A DNA stretch of 64,000 nt from Phycisphaerae bacterium (GTDB taxonomy: Bacteria; Planctomycetota; Phycisphaerae; UBA1845; PWPN01), in NCBI GenBank assembly GCA_018003015.1, contig JAGNEZ010000024.1:19491-83490 (forward strand), written 5' to 3'. The notes below the pieces were generated by a model. It made no database searches. It worked only from the letters and a program-made list of their open reading frames with translations, and had not been told where the DNA came from. The translations under genes were made by a program, and so were the position numbers. Each line of letters opens with the position of its first letter. Positions within the stretch are counted from its first letter, which is position 1. This document shows positions 50,681 through 58,945 of the stretch, one piece after another.

Positions 50681-51078
50681 CCGGCCGGTGAGCAGGAATC
50701 CGCCCCGTTGGTGACCTGCGGGCGGGGAACATACTCGCCGACGGTTGGCGTGCCGCGCGTGGTTCGCCGATCGTCTCGAACCCGATCAGGGCCTGCTTTG
50801 GTCCCTGGTCGGTCGCCATTTCCAGGCACGCAATATCCTGCTTTCGGGGCCGTTATGGCTTGTGGGGATGCCTGCGGCGGCTCGGCACTGGAGTGATGTC
50901 ACGGGGCCGAGCCGGGGATCGAGTTCACCTCGGGACTCGTGGGCACAGGCGGCGAGATTGGCTCAACCCGCGAGTTCGTAAGTACCGATTCCATATGGGG
51001 ATGTATGGACTGGAGACTCCTGAGACGCTCCGCGGACGCTGCGGGGGGTGCTGAGCGGTGGCCGTGGAGGAGGGTCAG
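50681..51078. other. 398-base gap without a recognised gene
   Basis: Lies between the hydroxyacid dehydrogenase and the DUF1549 gene. Small frames are present but none has both a ribosome site and protein-like content. No cytochrome or signal-peptide sequence, common at the start of DUF1549/DUF1553 proteins, can be seen in any forward frame. No terminator is evident. Confidence 0.5.
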
Positions 51079-52590
51079 ATGGCGGGCGTCAGAGCGAACC
51101 CGTTCGAGAATCCAGGCGAGCCGGCTTCCGGGAGCCCGATCGACGGGCTGGTTTTTGGCCAGCTTCGACGGTTGGGGATCAAACCGGGGCGTCTCTGTTC
51201 GGACGCCGTCTTTGTCCGCCGGGTTCACCTGGACATGATTGGCACACTTCCCACCGCCCCGGAGGTCGTGGAGTTCCTGGAGGACCGAGCCTCGGGAAAA
51301 CGAGCCGCCGTGATCCACCGCTTGTTCTCCCGAGATGAGTTCGCGGACTACTGGGCGATGAAATGGAGCGATCTGTTACGAGTCAAAGCCGAGTTTCCCA
51401 TCAACCTGTGGCCGAACGCCGTCCAAGCCTACCACCGCTGGATCCGAACCAGCGTGAAGGAGAACAAGCCGTACGACCAGTTTGTTCGTGCGATGCTGAC
51501 CGCCAGCGGGAGCAACTTTCGCGTACCGGAGGTCAATTTCTATCGTGCCATCCAGGGTCGCGATCCCCAGGGCATCGCTCGGGCGGTGGCCTTGACTTTC
51601 CTGGGTACGCGGGCGGAGAACTGGCCGGCGGAGAAGCTGGCGGGCATGGCCGGTTTCTTCTCCCAAATCGGCTACAAAGCCACGGCAGAATGGAAGGAGG
51701 AAATCGTCTTCTGGGATCGCGGCAAGGCCTCCGCCGATCCGCCCAAGGCTGTTTTTCCCGACGGCACCAGCATCCGACTATCGCAGGAGCGAGACCCTCG
51801 GGCGGTCTTCGCCGACTGGCTGGTCGATCCCAAGAATCCCTGGTTCACGCGCGCCATCGTCAACCGCATGTGGTCCTGGCTGCTCGGTCGCGGCATCATC
51901 CACGAACCCGACGATATCCGCCCCGACAATCCCCCGGTCAACCCCGAGTTGCTCACCCTGCTTGAGCGGGAGCTGGTCTCGGCTCGCTATGACCTCAAGC
52001 ATCTCTACCGGCTGATTCTGACGTCGAAGACCTATCAGCTGTCCTCCATTCCCAGAACGGACCATCAAGAGGCTTCCGCGAGTTTCTCACACTACCCGCT
52101 CCGGCGGCTGGAAGCGGAGGTGCTGATCGACGCCCTGTGCCAAATCACGGGCACGACGGAGAAGTACTCCAGCCCCATTCCGGAGCCTTTCACCTTCATT
52201 CCAGAGGATCAGCGGTCGATCGCCCTGGCCGACGGCAGTATCACCAGTTCCTTCCTGGAGTTGTTCGGCCGGCCGTCCCGGGACAGCGGCCTGGAAGGGG
52301 AACGGAACAACCGGGCGACCGCTGCCCAACGGCTGCACCTCCTCAACTCGAGCCACATTCAGCGGAAGATCGAGCAGGCGCCGCTGCTTCGCTCCGGGAG
52401 CTCGGGTGGCGTTCGGCCGCGCGACATGATCGAGCGAATCTACCTGACCGTGCTCTCGCGTTACCCCACGGACGAGGAACTCGAGACGATTGGGGCGTAT
52501 TCGCAGACCCATGGCGGCAAGGGCCGTGAAGCCCTGGTGGATCTGACCTGGGCGCTGGTGAACAGCGCCGAGTTTCTGTATCGGCATTGA
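51079..52590 (+). CDS. DUF1549/DUF1553 protein without signal peptide or cytochrome module
   Basis: 503 residues from ATG 51079, chosen for GGAGGAGGG eight bases upstream; a stop lies just ahead of the in-frame GTG 51058. DUF1549 begins at once (SPIDGLVFGQLRRLGIKPG, FVRRVHLDMIGTLPTAPEVV, YWAMKWSDLLRVKAEFPINL). DUF1553 follows (DPRAVFADWLVDPKNPWFTR, AIVNRMWSWLLGRGI, RLHLLNSSHIQRKIE). The pair is characteristic of planctomycetes. Typical homologues have a signal peptide and often an N-terminal cytochrome-c-like module; both are absent here. It is followed 10 bases later by the DUF1501 gene. The activity of the pair is undescribed. Confidence 0.88.
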   Translation: MAGVRANPFENPGEPASGSPIDGLVFGQLRRLGIKPGRLCSDAVFVRRVHLDMIGTLPTAPEVVEFLEDRASGKRAAVIHRLFSRDEFADYWAMKWSDLLRVKAEFPINLWPNAVQAYHRWIRTSVKENKPYDQFVRAMLTASGSNFRVPEVNFYRAIQGRDPQGIARAVALTFLGTRAENWPAEKLAGMAGFFSQIGYKATAEWKEEIVFWDRGKASADPPKAVFPDGTSIRLSQERDPRAVFADWLVDPKNPWFTRAIVNRMWSWLLGRGIIHEPDDIRPDNPPVNPELLTLLERELVSARYDLKHLYRLILTSKTYQLSSIPRTDHQEASASFSHYPLRRLEAEVLIDALCQITGTTEKYSSPIPEPFTFIPEDQRSIALADGSITSSFLELFGRPSRDSGLEGERNNRATAAQRLHLLNSSHIQRKIEQAPLLRSGSSGGVRPRDMIERIYLTVLSRYPTDEELETIGAYSQTHGGKGREALVDLTWALVNSAEFLYRH

Positions 52591-52600
52591 TGCGTACCTG

Positions 52601-54016
52601 ATGGCGGGACCGGATATGACTGCAGAACGAGACCTGACTTGCCAGTGGGCCGGCGCGGACCGGGACCTGAGCGGAGCCGGCCGGCTCTCCAGGCGTGAGG
52701 TCGTGTGCCGGGGTCTCTGGGGTGCAACGGGCTTGCTGATGGCCAACCGTCTGGGCCTGGCTGCGCCGACGAGTCAACCCGCCGCTGGGGGTGCGACCGG
52801 GCTGAAAGGCAAGGCCAAGGCGGTCATCCAGATCTGGATGTGGGGCGGACCGGCGCACCTGGACACTTTCGATCCCAAGCCGGACGCGGGCAACGACTAC
52901 TGCGGTCCGCTCGCCAAGCCGATTGCCACGAACGTCGACGGCATCATGATTGGAGAACTCCTGCCCCTGCTGGCCAAGCAGGCCGACAAGTACTCCATCA
53001 TTCGGAGCATGACCCACGGCCAGAACGGGCACGAGACGGCGGCCTACCTGGTCCAGACGGGGAGGAGCCCGGGCGACGGGATGGTCTATCCGTCGGTGGG
53101 GGCGGTGGTATCCCTGTTTAAAGGCTATGAGGCCGGGTATCAGGGCTTGATCCCCCCCTATATCGTATTGACCGAGCTGCAGGGCCGCTTCTCGGAGTGC
53201 GGTTTCCTGGGTTCGCGCTGCAAGCCGTTTGCCACGGGCGGTGATCCGGCCCAGACCCGCTTCGCCGTGGAGGGCGTTGTTGCCCAGGGTATCTCTGACC
53301 AGCGACAGCGGGACCGTCGAGACCTGCTGCACAAGCTCAACACGTTGGAGCACGTGATGGTCGGCAATGCTCAGCTGCTGGCGTTGGCGCAGTGTGAAAA
53401 GCAGGCCTACGATCTCATTCTCGGCGATGCGGGCAAGGTCTTCGATCTCTCTCAGGAGAAGGATGAGCTGAGAGATCGCTATGGTCGCAACACCTTCGGG
53501 CAGTCCTGCCTGGCGGCCCGGCGTCTGGTCGAGCGCGGCGTCCCCTACGTCACTATCAACTACAAAGGCTGGGACACACACAAGCAGCATTTCCAGACCA
53601 TGCGCCGCAGGCTGCCGGAAATGGACAAGGCCATGGCGACCCTGCTGCAGGATTTGTCCGAACGTGGCCTGCTGGACACGACCATCGTCTGGTGGAGCGG
53701 CGAGTTCGGGCGTACGCCCAAGGTTCAGTGGGAACCGCCCTGGAATGGCGGACGCGGGCATTTCGGTGCCGTGTTCTCGGCGGTCGTCGCCGGCGGTGGA
53801 TTCAAGGGGGGCCACGTGGTTGGCGCGTCGGACGAGAAGGGAGAGAAGGTCGCCACGCGGCCGGTGTATCCTTGCGACCTCATTGGCAGCCTGTACGCGT
53901 TGCTGGGCATTGATCCGGACGGGGCTCTGCCGCATCCGGAGGGGAAGACGGTTCGCATCACCCCTTCGGCCGCCGAAGGGGTGAGCATGGGTGGCCGTTT
54001 GAAGGAGATCATGTAG
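52601..54016 (+). CDS. DUF1501 sulfatase-like protein with Tat-type signal
   Basis: 471 residues from ATG 52601; ATG 52616 is also possible and neither has a clear ribosome site. LSRREVVCRGLWGATGLLMANRL (~29-51) looks like a twin-arginine signal (SRREV). The DUF1501 body contains IQIWMWGGPAHLDTFDPKPD, SMTHGQNGHETAAYLVQTG, VTINYKGWDTHKQHFQTM, TTIVWWSGEFGRTPK and GRGHFGAVFSAVVAGGG. These are the conserved metal-site stretches of this alkaline-phosphatase-superfamily-like group. Exported, function unproven. It sits between the DUF1549/1553 gene and the PPC-domain gene with gaps of 10 and 3 bases, so all three form one transcription unit. Confidence 0.9.
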   Translation: MAGPDMTAERDLTCQWAGADRDLSGAGRLSRREVVCRGLWGATGLLMANRLGLAAPTSQPAAGGATGLKGKAKAVIQIWMWGGPAHLDTFDPKPDAGNDYCGPLAKPIATNVDGIMIGELLPLLAKQADKYSIIRSMTHGQNGHETAAYLVQTGRSPGDGMVYPSVGAVVSLFKGYEAGYQGLIPPYIVLTELQGRFSECGFLGSRCKPFATGGDPAQTRFAVEGVVAQGISDQRQRDRRDLLHKLNTLEHVMVGNAQLLALAQCEKQAYDLILGDAGKVFDLSQEKDELRDRYGRNTFGQSCLAARRLVERGVPYVTINYKGWDTHKQHFQTMRRRLPEMDKAMATLLQDLSERGLLDTTIVWWSGEFGRTPKVQWEPPWNGGRGHFGAVFSAVVAGGGFKGGHVVGASDEKGEKVATRPVYPCDLIGSLYALLGIDPDGALPHPEGKTVRITPSAAEGVSMGGRLKEIM

Positions 54017-54019
54017 CTC

Positions 54020-56365
54020 TTGGAAGCCTTGCTGTACGCATCCCGATCGTCCGCGTTCCTGGTGGTGCTGGTCGTGCTGTCGATGGTTCCCGCGTCCACG
54101 GCCCAGCAGAATCGGCAAGCGGGCCCGCGTATCGGGTACGTCTACCCGGCCGGTGGCAGACAGGGTTCGACCTTCCAGGTGGTCCTCGGTGGTCAGAATC
54201 TGGACGGGGTCAACAGCGTCCATGTCAACGGTGACGGTGTTGAAGGCATGGTCATAGAGCACCGCAAGCCGCTGACACAGCTCCAGTTCAGCCTGCTCCG
54301 AGAGAAGCTGAAGGAGCTGATGGACAAGAAGGCTGCGGCTCAGAAGAGCCGATCGGCGACCCGGCCCGCGTGGACTGACGAGGACGAGAAGGCGGTTGCC
54401 GAGCTCCGCAAGAAGCTGGCCAACCCGCCGAACAGGCAGGCGAATCCCGCGATTGCCGAGACTGTTCTGGTCGAAGTGACGGTCGGGGCCGGCGCCGAGC
54501 CGGGCGAGCGGGAGCTCCGCTTAGAGGCACAAGGCGGCTTGACGAATCCGATCGTCTTCTGCGTTGGCCAGCTGCCCGAGTTCTCCGAGCCGGAAGAGAA
54601 ACCGAATCGCGAGCCGCCCGGCGGAAGAACGCCCAAGTCCGGCAACCCGCTCAACCCCCGAAGAGGCCTCAAGGCCGAGCGCGATGCGCCGGGCTTGAAC
54701 CCCGAAGAGGAGATGACGGTCACTCTGCCGGCCGTCGTGAACGGCCAGATCATGCCTGGCGATGTGGATCGCTTCCGGTTCAGGGCCCGGAAGGGAACTC
54801 GGCTGGTCGCCGCCGTCGCCGCCCGGGATCTGATCCCCTATCTGGCTGACGGCGTGCCGGGGTGGTTCCAGGCCACGCTGGCGATCCACGATGCCGCGGG
54901 TCAAGAGCTGGGGTACGAAGACGATTACCGTTTCCATCCCGACCCGGTTCTCCTATTCCAGGTTCCTCGGGACGGCGAGTACGTGGTCGAAATCAAGGAT
55001 TCCATCTACCGGGGCCGGGAGGACTTCGTCTATCGCATCACGCTTGGTGAGTTCCCCTTCGTTACCAGTGTCTTTCCTTTGGGCGGGCGGGAGCACTCGC
55101 CGATCAGCGCCGAGCTGACCGGCTGGAATCTGCCAGGTGAGAAGAAGACGATGGACATTGAGGGCCAGGAAGCCGGGGTGGGTGCACTCTCGGTGAAACG
55201 AGGTCCGCTGGTCTCCAACCGCGTGCTCTTCGCCGTGGACAGCCTGCCCGAATGCCTGGAGAACGAACCGAACGACCGTCCGGACGCTGCCCAGTCCGTC
55301 AAGCTACCGATCATCGTCAATGGACGCATCGATAGCCGCGGAGACCAAGACGTGTTTCGATTCGAGGGTCGGTCGGGGCAGGAGGTTGTGGCCGAGGTCT
55401 GCGCCCGGCGACTCGGCTCGCCTCTGGACGCCATTCTCAGAGTCACCGATGCCGCCGGCAAGCAGTTGGCCGTCAACGACGATCACGAGGACAAAAGCAC
55501 TGGCCTGAACACGCACCATGCCGATTCCTGGCTGCGGATCACGCTGCCCGTTGACGGGACCTACGACGTCCAGCTGGCCGACACGCAGGACAAGGGTGGG
55601 CCGGAGCACGCGTACCGCTTGCGTATCAGTGCCCCGCGGCCGGATTTCGAGCTGCGGGGGGTACCGTCGAGCCTCAATGTTCGCGGAGGTGCCAGCGCCG
55701 CCCTTACCGTGTATGCTCTGCGCAAGGATGGCTTTTCGGGCGAGATCGAGCTGGCCCTGAAGGATGGGCCGACGGGCTTCAAGCTGAGCGGCGGCCGCGT
55801 ACCGGCGAACCAGGACCAGGTGCGGATCACCTTGACCGTGCCGCCGATGCGACTGGAAGGTCCGGTCCGTCTGGTCCTGGAGGGTCGTGCGGTGGTGGGG
55901 GACCGGAAGCTAGTGCGGCCGGTCGTGCCCGCAGAGGATATGATGCAGGCTTTTGCGTATCGGCACCTGGTGCCGGCGAAGGAGTTGTTGCTCACGACAT
56001 CCGGGCGGTGGCTGCGCAGCAACGCGGTGAAGATTGTGAGTGCGATGCCGGTGAAGATCCCGACCGGCGGCACGGTTCGGGTCCAGGTTGGTGCCGCCGC
56101 CACCGCGTTCCGGGGAAAGGTGCAGCTGGAACTGAGCAATCCGCCCGACGGGATCATGCTCAAGAAGGTGGTGCCGAACAACACGGGTGTTGAGCTGGTG
56201 CTGCAGAGCGACGCCGCCAAGAACAAGCCCGGCTCGAAAGGGAACCTGATTATCACCGCGTTCGCCGACCGGGAGATCAAGACCGCCAAGGGGGCACAGG
56301 GCACCAAACGACGTGTACCGGTGGGCCTGCTGCCGGCCGTACCGTACGAGATCGTGGCGAAGTAA
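54020..56365 (+). CDS. Exported multi-domain protein with PPC (pre-peptidase C-terminal) domains
   Basis: 781 residues if TTG 54020 is the start; GGAG lies 13 bases upstream, so the start is uncertain (TTG 54029 also possible). Signal peptide SSAFLVVLVVLSMVPASTA. An N-terminal Ig/IPT-like domain (RIGYVYPAGGRQGSTFQVVLGGQNL) precedes a charged helical insert (~90-140). Two PPC-type domains follow (VNGQIMPGDVDRFRFRARKGTRL and VNGRIDSRGDQDVFRFEGRSGQE, each with ND/DD surface motifs). Further beta domains run to the C-terminus. Secreted, probably binding a polymer or a protein partner. Third gene of the DUF1549/DUF1501 unit, a common planctomycete arrangement. Confidence 0.86.
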   Translation: MEALLYASRSSAFLVVLVVLSMVPASTAQQNRQAGPRIGYVYPAGGRQGSTFQVVLGGQNLDGVNSVHVNGDGVEGMVIEHRKPLTQLQFSLLREKLKELMDKKAAAQKSRSATRPAWTDEDEKAVAELRKKLANPPNRQANPAIAETVLVEVTVGAGAEPGERELRLEAQGGLTNPIVFCVGQLPEFSEPEEKPNREPPGGRTPKSGNPLNPRRGLKAERDAPGLNPEEEMTVTLPAVVNGQIMPGDVDRFRFRARKGTRLVAAVAARDLIPYLADGVPGWFQATLAIHDAAGQELGYEDDYRFHPDPVLLFQVPRDGEYVVEIKDSIYRGREDFVYRITLGEFPFVTSVFPLGGREHSPISAELTGWNLPGEKKTMDIEGQEAGVGALSVKRGPLVSNRVLFAVDSLPECLENEPNDRPDAAQSVKLPIIVNGRIDSRGDQDVFRFEGRSGQEVVAEVCARRLGSPLDAILRVTDAAGKQLAVNDDHEDKSTGLNTHHADSWLRITLPVDGTYDVQLADTQDKGGPEHAYRLRISAPRPDFELRGVPSSLNVRGGASAALTVYALRKDGFSGEIELALKDGPTGFKLSGGRVPANQDQVRITLTVPPMRLEGPVRLVLEGRAVVGDRKLVRPVVPAEDMMQAFAYRHLVPAKELLLTTSGRWLRSNAVKIVSAMPVKIPTGGTVRVQVGAAATAFRGKVQLELSNPPDGIMLKKVVPNNTGVELVLQSDAAKNKPGSKGNLIITAFADREIKTAKGAQGTKRRVPVGLLPAVPYEIVAK

Positions 56366-56389
56366 CCGAAGGGGCTATCGAATTACTTT

Positions 56390-57544
56390 ATGTCATCAAC
56401 GAGTCCGTCCGTCGAACCGTTTATCCATCGCACCGCATCCAACGGCGTCTTCGTGGTAGCCGCCGCTTCGCCGAACGGCGAGCCGGCCGTGGAGGCGGCG
56501 GCCGTGTACGCACGCATCGGCGACGTTCTCCGGGCATCGCGTCTTGAGGTCGTCCAGGAGCGGGTCTTCGGCTGCCTGGACGCTGAACCGGCGGTCAAGG
56601 CCGCCCGGGCGACGGCCCTGCAGACCCGGGGCATCCGCGACGATGGTCCCCTGAGCTACATCCAGGGTCGACCGACCTGGGGACGGGGACTGGGCGGCGT
56701 CATCGTGCGTGCCGCCGAAGCCGACCGGGTTCACACCCTTCACGACCGAGGTATTCCCTGCGGGCGCGTCTGGCAGGCCGACGACGCCACATTCGTGATT
56801 CTGCAGAGCATGCAGGGGCTGCCGGAGACGCGGGGCGAGGATGGCAGGCCCGCCGAGCAGGCCCGCCGGGCCATGGAACGTGCAGACCGCATTCTCAAAG
56901 CCAACGGCCTGAGCTACCGCGACACCGTCAGAACCTGGTTCTACCTCTCCAATATCCTGGCCTGGTACACCGAGTTCAACCAGACACGGAACGCCAAGTA
57001 TGGTGAGTTCGGCATCTTCCCTGCGCCCGGCGATGAATGCTGGCGGTTTCCGGCGAGTACGGGCATCCTTGCCGACTCCACTGGTGGCGCCGCTTGTACC
57101 CTCGATATTCTGGCGGTGGACGGCTCGGGCCCGGCCGCAGTTGAGTTCTTGCGGAATCCGCGCCAGCAGGAGGCCTTCCGCTACGGTTCGGCCTTCTCGC
57201 GCTGCGCCATCGTCCGCGGTTCCGCCGAGGACCTGGTGGAGGTTTCCGGCACCGCGGCGATTGACGAACATGGCCGAAGTGTGTATCCGGGCGACCTCCG
57301 TGCCCAGGTCCGGTGTACGCTGGACAAGATCGCGGCCCTCATTGAGCCGGTAGGAGCGTCGCTCGGGGACCTCTGCGCGGCGACGGTGTTTCTCAAACGC
57401 GGCCACGACGCCGAGACCGCACGCGAGGTCTTGGCCGAACTTGGACTCGAGCGGCTTCCGGCCGTCTGGGTGGAAGCCGACGTGTGTCGCGAGGAGTTGC
57501 TGTTCGAGATCGACGCCGAGGCGGTGGTCGATCGGCGGCGATAG
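56390..57544 (+). CDS. RidA-fold protein resembling chorismatases (FkbO/Hyg5/XanB2-like)
   Basis: 384 residues in two RidA/YjgF-like halves. The first has DDATFVILQSMQGLP, then VRTWFYLSNILAWYTEFNQ and FPASTGILAD. The second has FLRNPRQQEAFRYGSAFSRC, LVEVSGTAAIDEHGRSVYPG and QVRCTLDKIAALI. This combination (NPRQ, FSR, SGTA-I and the D-Q spacing) is what I recognise from chorismatases, which hydrolyse chorismate to hydroxybenzoates or dihydroxy derivatives. A plain RidA enamine deaminase is the alternative. No biosynthetic gene cluster or quinone genes are adjacent. The ATG has no strong ribosome site. Confidence 0.72.
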   Translation: MSSTSPSVEPFIHRTASNGVFVVAAASPNGEPAVEAAAVYARIGDVLRASRLEVVQERVFGCLDAEPAVKAARATALQTRGIRDDGPLSYIQGRPTWGRGLGGVIVRAAEADRVHTLHDRGIPCGRVWQADDATFVILQSMQGLPETRGEDGRPAEQARRAMERADRILKANGLSYRDTVRTWFYLSNILAWYTEFNQTRNAKYGEFGIFPAPGDECWRFPASTGILADSTGGAACTLDILAVDGSGPAAVEFLRNPRQQEAFRYGSAFSRCAIVRGSAEDLVEVSGTAAIDEHGRSVYPGDLRAQVRCTLDKIAALIEPVGASLGDLCAATVFLKRGHDAETAREVLAELGLERLPAVWVEADVCREELLFEIDAEAVVDRRR

Positions 57545-57614
57545 AGCCTCTCTCCTCATTCAACCATGACTACACCTCACGCCTGGCGCGGCCAGGGTGA
57601 GGCAGACGGTGGTC

Positions 57615-57643
57615 TCCACCCGACTGTCCATCCAAGCTATAAT
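57615..57643 (+). promoter_or_regulatory. Candidate promoter of the UroD-family gene
   Basis: A perfect TATAAT at 57638-57643 lies about 47 bases before ATG 57691. The best -35 at 17 bases (TCCACC, 57615-57620) matches at only 3 of 6 positions. This AT-rich element stands out in GC-rich surroundings in the 146-base gap after the chorismatase-like gene. Confidence 0.45.
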
Positions 57644-57690
57644 GGTTTCGCTGTTGGATCAGGGCCACAGCCTCCACAGGAGCCACGACG

Positions 57691-58920
57691 ATGACATCCC
57701 GGGAGCGCATCCTGGCGAGCATCAACCACCATGAACCCGACCGTTTGCCCATCGACTGCGGGGCCATGCGCTCCACGGGCATCCAGGCCATCGCCTATCA
57801 CAAGCTCAAGGTTCATCTGGGCATCTGGCAAGGGCGCACGAGGGTGTTCGACGTTATTCAGCAATTGGCTGAACCGGAGCCGTTCTACCTCGATCGGTTC
57901 AGGGTGGACGCGGTCAATGCCGGCTGGGAGTTCGCCCCGGAGGCCTGGAAGGAGTGGATCCTGCCGGACGGCTCGGCTTGCCAAATTCCCGCCCACATCC
58001 GTTTTCAGCGCGAAGGACACGACTGGCTCGCGTTCAACGACGCGGGCGAGGTGGTCGCGCGCATGATCGAAGGTTGCACGTACTTCAGCCAGACGATCCA
58101 CCCGCTCCATCGCGAGGACTGGACGGCCGGCCTCAACGATCTCGGCCGGGCGATGAACTCAGTCTGCTGGTCGGCGCTGCCTGAGCCGCTCTATGCCGGC
58201 GGCCTGAGCGACGAGAACCTGGTCCGCATGGGCGAACACGTCCGGCAGCTCCGCGAGCGGAGCGATCGGGCAATCATGATTGCCTATGGGGCGAATCTCT
58301 TCGAGTGGGGCTCCTATCTACGGCGGATGGACAACTTCCTCCTGGACCTGGCGGGCGAGCAGAGCAAGGCGGTGGCTCTCCTGGACAAGCTCGTGGAGTT
58401 GCACCTGGCGGGGTTAGATCGACTGCTTCCGGTGCTCGGCGACCACGTTGATCTGATCCAACTGGGTGATGACCTGGGCATGGAGGCCGGGCCTTTCTTC
58501 TCCCCGGCGATGTTCCGTTCGGTGTTCAAGCCGCGGTACACCGCCATCGTGAAGCACATCAAGAAGCGCTGTCCCCACCTCAAGATCTTCCTGCACTGCT
58601 GTGGTTCGATCCTGCCGCTGCTTCCCGATCTGATCGAGGCGGGAATCGAGGTCATCAACCCGGTCCAGATCGCCGCGCGGCATATGGATCCGGCCGTTCT
58701 GAAGAGAGAGTTCGGTTCTGCCCTGACCTTCTGGGGTGGCGGATGCGACACGCAGAAGGTCCTGCCGCGGGGCACGCCTCAGGAGGTGAAGGACCACGTC
58801 CGGCGCAATATCGACATCTTCGCTCCGGGTGGTGGATTCGTCTTCTGCCAGGTGCACAACATTCTGGCGGATGTGCCGCCGGAGAACATCGTGGCGATGT
58901 ACGAGGCCGCCATGGCCTGA
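57691..58920 (+). CDS. Uroporphyrinogen-decarboxylase-family protein (methyltransferase-like)
   Basis: 409 residues. The N-terminus TSRERILASINHHEPDRLPID is the family's opening. Barrel strands carry VDLIQLGDDLGMEAGPFFSP, LKIFLHCCGSILPLLPDLIEAG (His-x-Cys) and FWGGGCDTQKVL (Cys). The His/Cys/Cys set matches zinc sites of MtaA/CmuA-type corrinoid methyltransferases rather than haem-pathway HemE, which lacks them. Proteins of this kind are abundant in planctomycetes; the substrate is unknown. No corrinoid protein gene is adjacent. Alone in its unit, with its own likely promoter; the next gene starts 26 bases after its stop. Confidence 0.86.
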   Translation: MTSRERILASINHHEPDRLPIDCGAMRSTGIQAIAYHKLKVHLGIWQGRTRVFDVIQQLAEPEPFYLDRFRVDAVNAGWEFAPEAWKEWILPDGSACQIPAHIRFQREGHDWLAFNDAGEVVARMIEGCTYFSQTIHPLHREDWTAGLNDLGRAMNSVCWSALPEPLYAGGLSDENLVRMGEHVRQLRERSDRAIMIAYGANLFEWGSYLRRMDNFLLDLAGEQSKAVALLDKLVELHLAGLDRLLPVLGDHVDLIQLGDDLGMEAGPFFSPAMFRSVFKPRYTAIVKHIKKRCPHLKIFLHCCGSILPLLPDLIEAGIEVINPVQIAARHMDPAVLKREFGSALTFWGGGCDTQKVLPRGTPQEVKDHVRRNIDIFAPGGGFVFCQVHNILADVPPENIVAMYEAAMA

Positions 58921-58945
58921 CTCCCGCCACGCGGGAAGGCACCGA

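Noticed and set aside
52343..54262. 639-codon minus-strand frame opposite the DUF1501 gene
   Set aside because: Shadow of the plus-strand DUF1549/DUF1501 unit; low-complexity Arg/Gly/His-rich translation.
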